Shown here one piece after another: positions 44,126-52,068 of a stretch of DNA of 64,000 bases. The stretch is taken from positions 186,001 through 250,000 of the forward strand of contig NZ_WMIC01000006.1 of assembly GCF_009711135.1 (NCBI RefSeq), in the 5' to 3' direction. Source of the stretch: Flavobacterium sp. LC2016-01 (GTDB taxonomy: Bacteria; Bacteroidota; Bacteroidia; Flavobacteriales; Flavobacteriaceae). The position numbers were made by a program, and so were the translations under genes. The notes under the pieces are model-generated. The model saw nothing but the letters and a program-made list of their open reading frames with translations. It made no database searches and was not told the DNA's origin. Position 1 is the first letter of the stretch. Every line of letters begins with the position of its first letter.

Positions 44126-46153
44126 ATGACTACAAACTCGATTTTATTATTATTGCTTTCTTTAGTAATAGCTGGTGGTTTGTCGTATTTTCAATATTTT
44201 TTTAAAGCCAAAAACAAATCAAATCTGATTTGGTTTTTGGCTTTTTTACGTTTTCTGGCCATTTTTGGATTATTGGTTTTATTGATAAATCCAATAATTT
44301 CTAAAAGTTCGCTTGAAATCACCAAAACACCATTAGCAATTGCTGTCGATAATTCAAGCTCGATTGAAGCTTTAAAATCAGATAAAAAAGCAGTTGAACT
44401 ATATCAAAAACTGATTTCAAATCCTGCTCTTAAAGAGAAATTTGATATTCAGTCTTATCAATTTGATGCCGATTTTAAGTCTTCTGATAAATTTGATTTT
44501 AAAGGAAAACAAACTAATCTTGATGAAGTTGCCAAAAATCTAAAAAGCATTAATAAAAACCTGACTTTTCCAACTGTTATAATTACGGACGGAAATCAGA
44601 CTACAGGAAATGATTATGTATATCGATTCGATCCTGTCAATAAAGTTTATCCTTTGGTTGTGGGAGATACAACTACTTTTTTTGATTTAAAAATCAATCA
44701 GCTTAACGTAAATAAATACGCTTTTCATAAAAATAAATTTCCTGTCGAAATTTTTCTGCAATATTCTGGTGAAAAAGCCACAACTGCTGATTTTACAATT
44801 TCACAAGGAAATTCAGTTGTTGCAAAAGAGAAAGTTTCCTTTTCACCATCGAAAAAAACAGCTTCGTTGAATTTGCTTTTGCCAGCAGATAAAGTTGGAT
44901 TGCAGATTTTTAGAGCTAGTGTTTCTTCAAATGCAAAAGAGAAAAACAGCTATAATAATATCAAGAATTTTGCTGTTGAAATAATTGATCAAAAATCTAC
45001 AATTGCAATTGTTTCGGCTATAAATCATCCAGATATTGCGGCTTTAAAACGTTCAATTGAAGTTAATGCGCAACGTAAAGTAATTTTGGTTAAACCAAAT
45101 GATATCAATCAGTTGCAAGAAGCTTCTGTTTTGGTTTTGTATCAACCAAATGCATCTTTCAAAGCTGTTTTTGACAACAATAAAAATGCAGGAAGAAATA
45201 TCTTCATCATCACAGGAAACAATACCGATTTCAATTTTTTAAATCAGCAACAAAACAATCTGATTTTTAAAATGAGTGGACAAGTTGAGGATTATTTGTC
45301 TGAATTTCAATCTCAGTTTAATCTGTTTGCAATTGATAATATAGGTTTCGAAAATTTCCCTCCATTACAAAATGCATTCGGAACGATAACAACTAACGGA
45401 AATGTTTCTGTTCTGCTTTCTTCAAGAATTAGAAATGTTTCTACAAATGCGCCTTTATTGGCTTTCGCCGAAAATCAAGGAAAAAGAACCGCTTTTCTTT
45501 TAGGAGAAAACAGCTGGAAATGGCGTTTGCAAAGTCATATTGACAATCAGTCGTTTGAAAAATATGATGTTTTTATAGATAAGATAATTCAGTTTTTAGC
45601 GACTTCGGCTTCAAAAAAATCTTTGGTTGTAACACATGAAAGTTTTTACAATTCTGGAGATGAATTGGTGATCAATGCGCAATATTTTAATAAAAACTAC
45701 GAATTTGACGAAAAGGCGCGATTAACAATTTCAGTAACAAATTTAGAAACGAAACAAAATAAAAACTACGATTTATTAAAAGGAAACAATTCGTATTCTG
45801 TAAATCTAGACGGATTAACAGCCGGAAAATATAATTTTACGGTAAAAGAATTAAATTCAAATACTTCGTATTCAAGTCATTTTGAGATTTTAGATTTTGA
45901 TATTGAAAAACAATTCGTAAATCCTGACGTTTTAAAATTAAAGCAATTGGCACTACAAACAAACGGTAAAGCTTTCTTTGAAAATCAAGCCGATGATTTG
46001 ATCAATACACTTTTAGAAAACAAAGAATACAAATCAATCGAAAAAAACGTTTCAACAAAAACTCCAATAATTGATTGGGTTTGGTTGTTGATCTTAATCG
46101 CTGCTTTATTGACTACTGAATGGTTTGTTAGAAAATATAACGGATTGTTGTGA
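44126..46153 (+). CDS. VWA-domain-like inner-membrane protein
   Basis: 675 aa. Two N-terminal membrane helices (about 5-22, 36-56). The VWA-like domain starts PLAIAVDNSSS with DxSxS at D75/S77/S79, suggesting a MIDAS. A C-terminal helix WVWLLILIAALLTTEWFV precedes the last basic residues. Between them are beta-rich segments. It resembles Bacteroidota membrane proteins near aerotolerance (Bat)-like operons, but no MoxR or Bat partner is adjacent, so its role stays open. Confidence 0.75.
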   Translation: MTTNSILLLLLSLVIAGGLSYFQYFFKAKNKSNLIWFLAFLRFLAIFGLLVLLINPIISKSSLEITKTPLAIAVDNSSSIEALKSDKKAVELYQKLISNPALKEKFDIQSYQFDADFKSSDKFDFKGKQTNLDEVAKNLKSINKNLTFPTVIITDGNQTTGNDYVYRFDPVNKVYPLVVGDTTTFFDLKINQLNVNKYAFHKNKFPVEIFLQYSGEKATTADFTISQGNSVVAKEKVSFSPSKKTASLNLLLPADKVGLQIFRASVSSNAKEKNSYNNIKNFAVEIIDQKSTIAIVSAINHPDIAALKRSIEVNAQRKVILVKPNDINQLQEASVLVLYQPNASFKAVFDNNKNAGRNIFIITGNNTDFNFLNQQQNNLIFKMSGQVEDYLSEFQSQFNLFAIDNIGFENFPPLQNAFGTITTNGNVSVLLSSRIRNVSTNAPLLAFAENQGKRTAFLLGENSWKWRLQSHIDNQSFEKYDVFIDKIIQFLATSASKKSLVVTHESFYNSGDELVINAQYFNKNYEFDEKARLTISVTNLETKQNKNYDLLKGNNSYSVNLDGLTAGKYNFTVKELNSNTSYSSHFEILDFDIEKQFVNPDVLKLKQLALQTNGKAFFENQADDLINTLLENKEYKSIEKNVSTKTPIIDWVWLLILIAALLTTEWFVRKYNGLL

Positions 46154-46219
46154 TGAAATATAATTGAATTTCTTCTAGCATTTTGTAATCTTATGGTTGT
46201 AAATTAAAAGTATAAAATT

Positions 46220-47053
46220 ATGAAAGTTAAATTCTTTTCTATTGTGGCAATTTTGATAGTAATTTTTTGTTTTTTTTCATTTTCAGAGACAAATGCTATT
46301 AGCAAAAGCAATCTTTTGGAAAACACAATTCAACAACGTTTTCAACTACCTCAGGGATTTGTGAGAGAAGAGGAATCTAAAACTTCGTTTGACTTTTTTT
46401 TACGAAATCTTCCATTAAAATCATCTGGTTCAAATGTTTTGTATTTTGATGGAACTACAAAACCAAATAAAAACGTTTATGAAGCGGTTGTGGATTTACC
46501 CATTGGAAAACAAGATTTGCATCAATGTGCTGATGCCGTGATGCGTTTGCGAGCGGATTATTTTTATAGCCAAAAACAGTACGATAAAATACATTTTAAT
46601 TTTACAAATGGCTTTCGAGCTGATTTTAGTAAATGGGCCGCAGGGTACAGAATTGCAATTAAAGGCAACAAAACTAGTTGGGCTAAAACTGCAAAACCAT
46701 CTGACAGTTATGAAACTTATTGGAAATACTTAGAGACGGTTTTTATGTATGCGGGAACGGCTTCGTTAGAAAAAGAACTGAAACCAATTAATATTTCAGA
46801 CATAAAAATAGGGGATGTTTTTATAAAAGGAGGCTTTCCAGGTCACGCTGTTATTGTAGTTGATATGGCTGTGAATCCAAAAAACAATCAAAAAATTATG
46901 CTTTTAGCACAAAGTTATATGCCTGCGCAGGAAATTCAAATATTGAAAAATCCAAATAATAGTTCGTTGAGTCCTTGGTACGCTGTCGATTTTGGAACTT
47001 CTCTGAAAACCCCCGAATGGACTTTTAGTTCCTCACAATTAAAACGTTTTTAA
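46220..47053 (+). CDS. DUF4846 domain protein, secreted
   Basis: 277 aa. Signal peptide (VKFFSIVAILIVIFCFFSF). Conserved DLPIGKQDLHQCADAVMRLRADYFYSQKQ and GGFPGHAVIVVDMA blocks fit DUF4846. The conserved His in PGHAVIV and the Cys in HQCADA are candidate active-site residues, but no activity is known to me. Its stop abuts the M15 peptidase start with no gap, so the two are surely cotranscribed. Confidence 0.85.
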   Translation: MKVKFFSIVAILIVIFCFFSFSETNAISKSNLLENTIQQRFQLPQGFVREEESKTSFDFFLRNLPLKSSGSNVLYFDGTTKPNKNVYEAVVDLPIGKQDLHQCADAVMRLRADYFYSQKQYDKIHFNFTNGFRADFSKWAAGYRIAIKGNKTSWAKTAKPSDSYETYWKYLETVFMYAGTASLEKELKPINISDIKIGDVFIKGGFPGHAVIVVDMAVNPKNNQKIMLLAQSYMPAQEIQILKNPNNSSLSPWYAVDFGTSLKTPEWTFSSSQLKRF

Positions 47054-47800
47054 ATGAAACGATTCTTTTTTTTAGTCCTTATATTTCAAAATGCTTTTTC
47101 GCAAGAAATTCCATTGAATGTTCAAAAATTAATGAAAGCATATCCAGATCAAATTGTTGGTTATAAAGACAATAAAATTATTTTTAGCGATAAATCAAAT
47201 TTGATTTATGATGATTTTAAAAATAAAACGAATCAAGAATTATTAGACAATCCTGATATTGAGGATCAATTTAAGTTTGTTTATAATAAAGCAGATAAGA
47301 ATTTAATTCCAAAGGAAGATGCAGGAAGAATTCGAAATGAAGCTTTTTTTAAGAAAATTTACGGAAATTCAAAATCAGAAGTTGAATCAAAATTGACAGA
47401 AATTATTTGGTGCCCGAAATTAGTCAATCAGAGTATAAAAGTAACAACCGTAAATGGAATTGATAAAATAGTAAAAAAACTCTCAGCAGAATTAGATAAT
47501 AATCCAGAATTTAAAAAATACATTAGTGATATTGGAGGTACATTTAATTGGAGAAAAATTTCAGGAACAAACCGATTGAGTATGCATAGTTATGGAATGA
47601 CAATTGATATTAATGTCAAAAATTCTAATTATTGGCAATGGGATTGTAAATGTAAAAATGAAGAAGATACTCTTTCGTATAGAAATCAAATTCCCCTCAA
47701 GCTAGTTTCAATTTTTGAAAAATATGGCTTTATTTGGGGAGGAAATTGGAAACATTATGACACAATGCATTTTGAGTATCGACCTGAACTTTTGTTATAA
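47054..47800 (+). CDS. M15 family peptidase (D-Ala-D-Ala carboxypeptidase-like)
   Basis: 248 aa. Signal peptide MKRFFFLVLIFQNAFS. RLSMHSYGMTIDINVKN gives the zinc His and Asp of the M15 fold, and WKHYDTMHFEY supplies the third ligand and the catalytic region. It should cut D-Ala or LD/DL bonds in peptidoglycan in the periplasm. Immediately follows the DUF4846 gene. Confidence 0.87.
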   Translation: MKRFFFLVLIFQNAFSQEIPLNVQKLMKAYPDQIVGYKDNKIIFSDKSNLIYDDFKNKTNQELLDNPDIEDQFKFVYNKADKNLIPKEDAGRIRNEAFFKKIYGNSKSEVESKLTEIIWCPKLVNQSIKVTTVNGIDKIVKKLSAELDNNPEFKKYISDIGGTFNWRKISGTNRLSMHSYGMTIDINVKNSNYWQWDCKCKNEEDTLSYRNQIPLKLVSIFEKYGFIWGGNWKHYDTMHFEYRPELLL

Positions 47801-47870
47801 ATTTTAAAATTATTTTATTGCAAAAACATATTACGGAGAAAAGTGGATTAGGGATTAAAAATTTATGATT

Positions 47871-48767
47871 ATGGATTTCAGGCTAAAAGTATTTTACACC
47901 GTTGCGCTCCGCCTTAATTTTACTAAAGCGGCCACGGAATTATACATTACACAGCCAGCAGTTTCGAAACACATTCAGGAACTTGAAGAAACCTATAAAA
48001 CAAAACTTTTTGAACGAAACGGTTCTAAAATTGCATTAACTCCTGCCGGACATATTCTGCTGAAACATACAAAAGAGATTTTCGAAATTTACCGCGAAAT
48101 TGATTTTGAAATGAGTTCATTTATCAGTGAACGCCAAGGTTTATTGAGGTTAGGAGCAAGTACAACCATTTCTCAATATATAATTTCGCCTATTTTAGCC
48201 CGTTTTCATCAGAAGCAAAAAGATATAAAAGTCAATTTGCTGAACGGAAATACAGAACAAATCGAAAATGCTTTAATTAATAAAGAAATCGAAATTGGAA
48301 TTGTTGAAGGGCAATCTAAAAATCAATCCATAAAATATATTCCGTTTTTAAAAGACGAATTGGTTTTAGTCTGCAGCAATAATAATCCATTTGCAAAACA
48401 GAATGAAATTTCTTTAAAGGATTTAAAATCAATGAAATTCATAACTCGGGAGCGCGGATCAGGAACACTTGAAGTTATTGAATTTGAATTGAAAAAAGCT
48501 GGTATCAAGTTTTCTGATTTACAAATTGAAATGCAGCTTGGAAGTACAGAAAGTATAAAATCGTATTTGTTAAATTCAGATTGTTTTGCTTTTATGTCTA
48601 TTCATGCTGTGAATAAAGAATTGAAAAACAAAGAATTAATTGTTTTGGACGTCGAGAATTTGACAATCGAAAGATATTTTTATATTATCACATTAGTAGG
48701 GAAATCAGATGCTTTATCAGAATTGTTTATTCAGAATATTGCGTCTCATTATAATCTGAAGTTATAG
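47871..48767 (+). CDS. LysR-type transcriptional regulator
   Basis: 298 aa from the ATG at 47871 (MDFRLKVFYTVA); an ATG two codons upstream is also possible. N-terminal winged HTH (NFTKAATELYITQPAVSKHIQELEETY) and the effector-binding type-2 periplasmic-fold domain (LRLGASTTISQYIISPIL). Its direct neighbour is a YeiH-type exporter, the same pairing as yeiE-yeiH in E. coli. The ligand is unknown. Confidence 0.9.
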   Translation: MDFRLKVFYTVALRLNFTKAATELYITQPAVSKHIQELEETYKTKLFERNGSKIALTPAGHILLKHTKEIFEIYREIDFEMSSFISERQGLLRLGASTTISQYIISPILARFHQKQKDIKVNLLNGNTEQIENALINKEIEIGIVEGQSKNQSIKYIPFLKDELVLVCSNNNPFAKQNEISLKDLKSMKFITRERGSGTLEVIEFELKKAGIKFSDLQIEMQLGSTESIKSYLLNSDCFAFMSIHAVNKELKNKELIVLDVENLTIERYFYIITLVGKSDALSELFIQNIASHYNLKL

Positions 48768-48841
48768 CGGATTGTTTTTTAGAATTAGCTTATTCCGTTT
48801 AATCGGCGGAACTTTGCTGCATAATAATCTATTTTTCTATT

Positions 48842-49807
48842 TTGAAAACGAAACAACATACCGCGTCACAATTATTTGAAGTTACTATTTTTTTACAACA
48901 GTTAATTTTTGCTGTTGTAATAGTATTGTGTTTATTTTCAATAATTTCGCCGCCAATTGCTTTATTGTTTGGAGTAGTAATGGTAAATGTTTTCGGAAAT
49001 CCGTTTGCAGCATTTAATGCCAAAGCAATCACATTTTTATTGCAGTTCTCAGTTATCGGTTTGGGTTTTGGCATGAATGCTGAAAGTGCTTTTTCAGCTG
49101 GTCAAGAAGGGTTTGTTTTAACTGTATTTTCAATTTTCAGCACATTGCTTTTTGGATTTCTGTTAGGGAAATGGCTAAAAACAGAGAAAAAAACATCACA
49201 TTTAATTTCCTGCGGAACAGCAATTTGCGGAGGAAGTGCTATTGCGGCAATTTCTCCTGTAATTAAATCAAACGAAAATCAGACTTCAATAGCGTTAGGA
49301 GTTATTTTTATCCTAAATTCAATTGCCTTATTTGTTTTCCCTTTTATCGGACATCAGTTGGATTTGTCACAAAAAGATTTCGGATTATGGTGCGCAATCG
49401 CCATTCATGATACAAGTTCTGTTGTGGGAGCAGCAAACAGATACGGAGCTGAAGCTTTACAGATCGCGACAACTGTAAAACTAGCCAGAGCTTTATGGAT
49501 TATCCCGATTTCACTTTTAACCGCAGTAATTTTCAAGAATAAGAACAGTAAAATCAAAATTCCTTACTTTATAGGACTTTTTATTGTAGCAATGCTTTTG
49601 AATTCGTATACCCCAAGCGTTTCTTCTTTTGCGCCACACATTGTAAATTTAGCTAAAATTGGTTTGACCATAACTTTGTTCTTAATTGGCGCTACTTTGA
49701 ATGTCAATACTTTAAAATCAGTAGGAGTAAAGCCATTGCTTCAAGGTGTTTTTCTTTGGGTATTTATTGCTAGTTTGAGTTTACTGGCAATTATCTATTT
49801 AGGCTAA
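48842..49807 (+). CDS. YeiH family putative sulfate exporter
   Basis: 321 aa, TTG start. No ATG occurs before residue 41, which is inside the membrane region, and the predicted N-terminus agrees with homologues as I recall them, so TTG is likely. About nine membrane segments, with the signature SVIGLGFGMN and LISCGTAICGGSAIAAISPVI, and VVGAANRYGAEAL. The substrate of the family (sulfate or related anions) is not proven. Regulated probably by the upstream LysR gene (74 nt away). Confidence 0.88.
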   Translation: MKTKQHTASQLFEVTIFLQQLIFAVVIVLCLFSIISPPIALLFGVVMVNVFGNPFAAFNAKAITFLLQFSVIGLGFGMNAESAFSAGQEGFVLTVFSIFSTLLFGFLLGKWLKTEKKTSHLISCGTAICGGSAIAAISPVIKSNENQTSIALGVIFILNSIALFVFPFIGHQLDLSQKDFGLWCAIAIHDTSSVVGAANRYGAEALQIATTVKLARALWIIPISLLTAVIFKNKNSKIKIPYFIGLFIVAMLLNSYTPSVSSFAPHIVNLAKIGLTITLFLIGATLNVNTLKSVGVKPLLQGVFLWVFIASLSLLAIIYLG

Positions 49808-49808
49808 A

Positions 49809-50759
49809 TTATTTTACGTTGGAGAATTTTACAATTGGTTCGCCCGTCATTTTATAGAATTTTCCTTTAAATGAAAAACGTCTTTCAATCTCAAAATTAA
49901 ATTGTTTTTTAGTTTTTGCCATTAGAGCTAATTCTTTCGGGAAGTCAACTTCAAATTCATCTTCGGCTTGTGCGGCTTTATCAAAAGAACCATTTGTTTT
50001 GATGATGATATCTCTGAAATGTTTTTTGGTATTATCATTTACAACAGTGTAAGAACTAGACCATTGGGCGCTTGCAACGTTTGTCATTTGATAGTACGGA
50101 ACCTCTAATATAGGTTGGTATCGACCTTCAAATCCGGCAACTAGATAAAGCCAGCCTTCAAAAGGTCCGCCGGCGCCTCCATTAACATGCAGGAATGTAA
50201 ACGCATATTGATCTTCGCCAATTTCTACAAGTTTAGGTTTCGGAGCCTGAGAAAAAGCGCCAAATGCTGCAACAGCGGGCTGGAACGATCGCATTTCCCA
50301 AATTGATCCATTTTTGGCAAATTTAGCAACGCCAACAAGACCACCAAAGAATCGGCCAGTTTGCAATCCATCTTCATCCCCTTCTGAATGATTGAAAAAT
50401 ATAAGCTTGAATTTATTTTCTTTTGAATCTGAATAATCAATATTAGCAAGAAGTCTTGTTGCAACGCCTTCGGTATAAGGAAATAATTGATCACCTTCGA
50501 TACCGTTAACATCAGTAAAAGGAGCAGGTTTACAAGTTTTACAACTCCAGTTTATAAAAGTATTATGATCTGGCAGATTAAATAATTTGCCGGGAAAAAG
50601 TTTCTGCATTGTTTTTACACCATCAAAAGGTTCAGAAATTTTAAGTACTCTTTTTGGATTCAAAACAGTATCATTTAAATTTTTTAGCTGTAAACTAGGT
50701 TGTTGTGCGAAACAAAAAGTAGAAAAAAGGAAAATGAAATTTAAAAAAGCAAGGCGCAT
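49809..50759 (-). CDS. Secreted protein of unknown function
   Basis: 316 aa from the ATG at 50759, which opens a signal peptide (MRLAFLNFIFLFSTFCFA). The upstream alternative at 50789 is inside a -7 box. Contains NWSCKTCKPAPF (CxxC), DGLQTGRFFGG, and GAGGPFEGWLYLVAGFEGRY; no family I can name. Convergent with the YeiH gene, with only 1 nt between the two stops. Confidence 0.7.
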   Translation of the reverse strand: MRLAFLNFIFLFSTFCFAQQPSLQLKNLNDTVLNPKRVLKISEPFDGVKTMQKLFPGKLFNLPDHNTFINWSCKTCKPAPFTDVNGIEGDQLFPYTEGVATRLLANIDYSDSKENKFKLIFFNHSEGDEDGLQTGRFFGGLVGVAKFAKNGSIWEMRSFQPAVAAFGAFSQAPKPKLVEIGEDQYAFTFLHVNGGAGGPFEGWLYLVAGFEGRYQPILEVPYYQMTNVASAQWSSSYTVVNDNTKKHFRDIIIKTNGSFDKAAQAEDEFEVDFPKELALMAKTKKQFNFEIERRFSFKGKFYKMTGEPIVKFSNVK

Positions 50760-50782
50760 ATTTGTAAGATTTGACTTTGTAT

Positions 50783-50790
50783 CAAACATA
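50783..50790 (-). promoter_or_regulatory. Putative -7 box TATGTTTG, minus strand
   Basis: Exact TAnnTTTG match, 23 nt upstream of the ATG at 50759. Confidence 0.5.
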
Positions 50791-50902
50791 CAAATAAAAA
50801 ATCTTGTTCATGAACTTAAATTACTTATATGACGTAAAAACTGTAAAAAATCAAATTAGCAGAATCTTAATTAGTAAATTTTTAAATTATCTTTAAATAA
50901 GG

Positions 50903-50910
50903 TAACTTTG
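50903..50910 (+). promoter_or_regulatory. Putative -7 box TAACTTTG, plus strand
   Basis: Exact TAnnTTTG match, 21 nt before the ATG at 50932, covering the in-frame TTG at 50908. Confidence 0.5.
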
Positions 50911-50931
50911 CTTTCCAAATACAAAAACAAA

Positions 50932-51930
50932 ATGAAAAACTTCAAAATGAGACCAAAATTAATCGCATTATTCGCATTAGTTATTGGTTTTTTCACCCTT
51001 TCATGGGGAATTGTCGGTCACGAACGAATCAATAAAGCAGCTGTAATGGCTTTGCCAAAACAGGTTCAAGTATTTTTTTACAATCATATCGATTTTATTA
51101 CACAAGAAGCTTCGGTTCCGGACATTCGTAAATATGCTTTAAATTATAAAGATGAAAATCCTAGGCATTATTTTGATATGGAAAACTTTGGTTCTGCTGA
51201 CAGTATTCCGCAGACTATGGAAGAAGCAAAGAAAAAATATAATGCTAAATTCTTGAATGATAACGGAATCCTGCCTTGGTATATTGAAGATATGATGGCA
51301 AAATTGACCAAAGCATTTAAAGATAAAAACAGAGCTGAAATCTTGTTTTTAGCTGCTGATTTAGGTCATTATATTGGTGATGCGCACATGCCATTGCATA
51401 CTTCTGCAAATCACGACGGCCAATTGAGTGACCAAAAAGGAATCCATTCTCTTTGGGAAAGCAGATTGCCTGAATTATTTGCTAAAAACTATAAATATAA
51501 TGTTCCTGAAGCACAGTATTATCAAGATGTTCATAAAGCGACTTGGGATATGATTAATGATACGCATGCTCTGGTAAAACCTTTATTAGATATCGATAAA
51601 AAACTACGTACTTCAACTCCAGAAAATAAAGTGTTTAAAGTAGATGCTGATGGGAAAGTGATGAAAAGCAAATACAATACGGCTCTTTTTACTGATGAAT
51701 ATGCTGCAAAACTGAACACCGATTTAAATGGAATGGTTGAACAACAGATGCGAAAAGCTATTGCTGCAACAGCGAGTTTTTGGTACACAGCTTGGGTAAA
51801 TGCTGGAAAACCAGATTTAAGTGATTTAGATGCGCCTGCAGTGACGCAAAGAAATTATCAATCTTTACAAGACGATTTGAAATTATATCAAAAAGGAGAT
51901 TTATTCGGAATGAGAAATCAGAATGATTAA
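50932..51930 (+). CDS. P1-nuclease / zinc-dependent phospholipase C-fold hydrolase
   Basis: 332 aa from the ATG at 50932. Signal peptide (LIALFALVIGFFTLSWG). The mature N-terminus WGIVGHERINKAA has the Trp and His zinc ligands. LGHYIGDAHMPLHTSANHDGQ and GIHSLWESRL are the core HxxxDxHxPxH motifs of the S1/P1 nuclease and phospholipase C fold. Trinuclear zinc hydrolase acting on nucleic acids or phospholipids outside the cytoplasm; the substrate is unclear. Own promoter, divergent from the gene at 49809. Confidence 0.85.
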   Translation: MKNFKMRPKLIALFALVIGFFTLSWGIVGHERINKAAVMALPKQVQVFFYNHIDFITQEASVPDIRKYALNYKDENPRHYFDMENFGSADSIPQTMEEAKKKYNAKFLNDNGILPWYIEDMMAKLTKAFKDKNRAEILFLAADLGHYIGDAHMPLHTSANHDGQLSDQKGIHSLWESRLPELFAKNYKYNVPEAQYYQDVHKATWDMINDTHALVKPLLDIDKKLRTSTPENKVFKVDADGKVMKSKYNTALFTDEYAAKLNTDLNGMVEQQMRKAIAATASFWYTAWVNAGKPDLSDLDAPAVTQRNYQSLQDDLKLYQKGDLFGMRNQND

Positions 51931-51950
51931 TTTTTTGTTTCAAGTTAATG

Positions 51951-51975
51951 TTTCAAGTTGCAGGTCAACTTGAAA
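51951..51975. repeat. Inverted-repeat hairpin (family F)
   Basis: TTTCAAGTTG, CAGGT loop, CAACTTGAAA: perfect 10-bp stem. Same TTTCAAG words as 13273-13338. Confidence 0.6.
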
Positions 51976-51985
51976 CTTAAAAAGA

Positions 51986-52020
51986 GAAAGCCTCAAATTC
52001 AAATGAATTTGAGGCTTTTC
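51986..52020. terminator. Bidirectional Rho-independent terminator
   Basis: AAAGCCTCAAATTC, AAAT loop, GAATTTGAGGCTTT then TTC: a 14-bp stem between convergent genes. Confidence 0.88.
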
Positions 52021-52068
52021 TTTTCTCTTTCTTCTTGTATCTATTCCCCTTTTTCTTGCGTCTATTTT

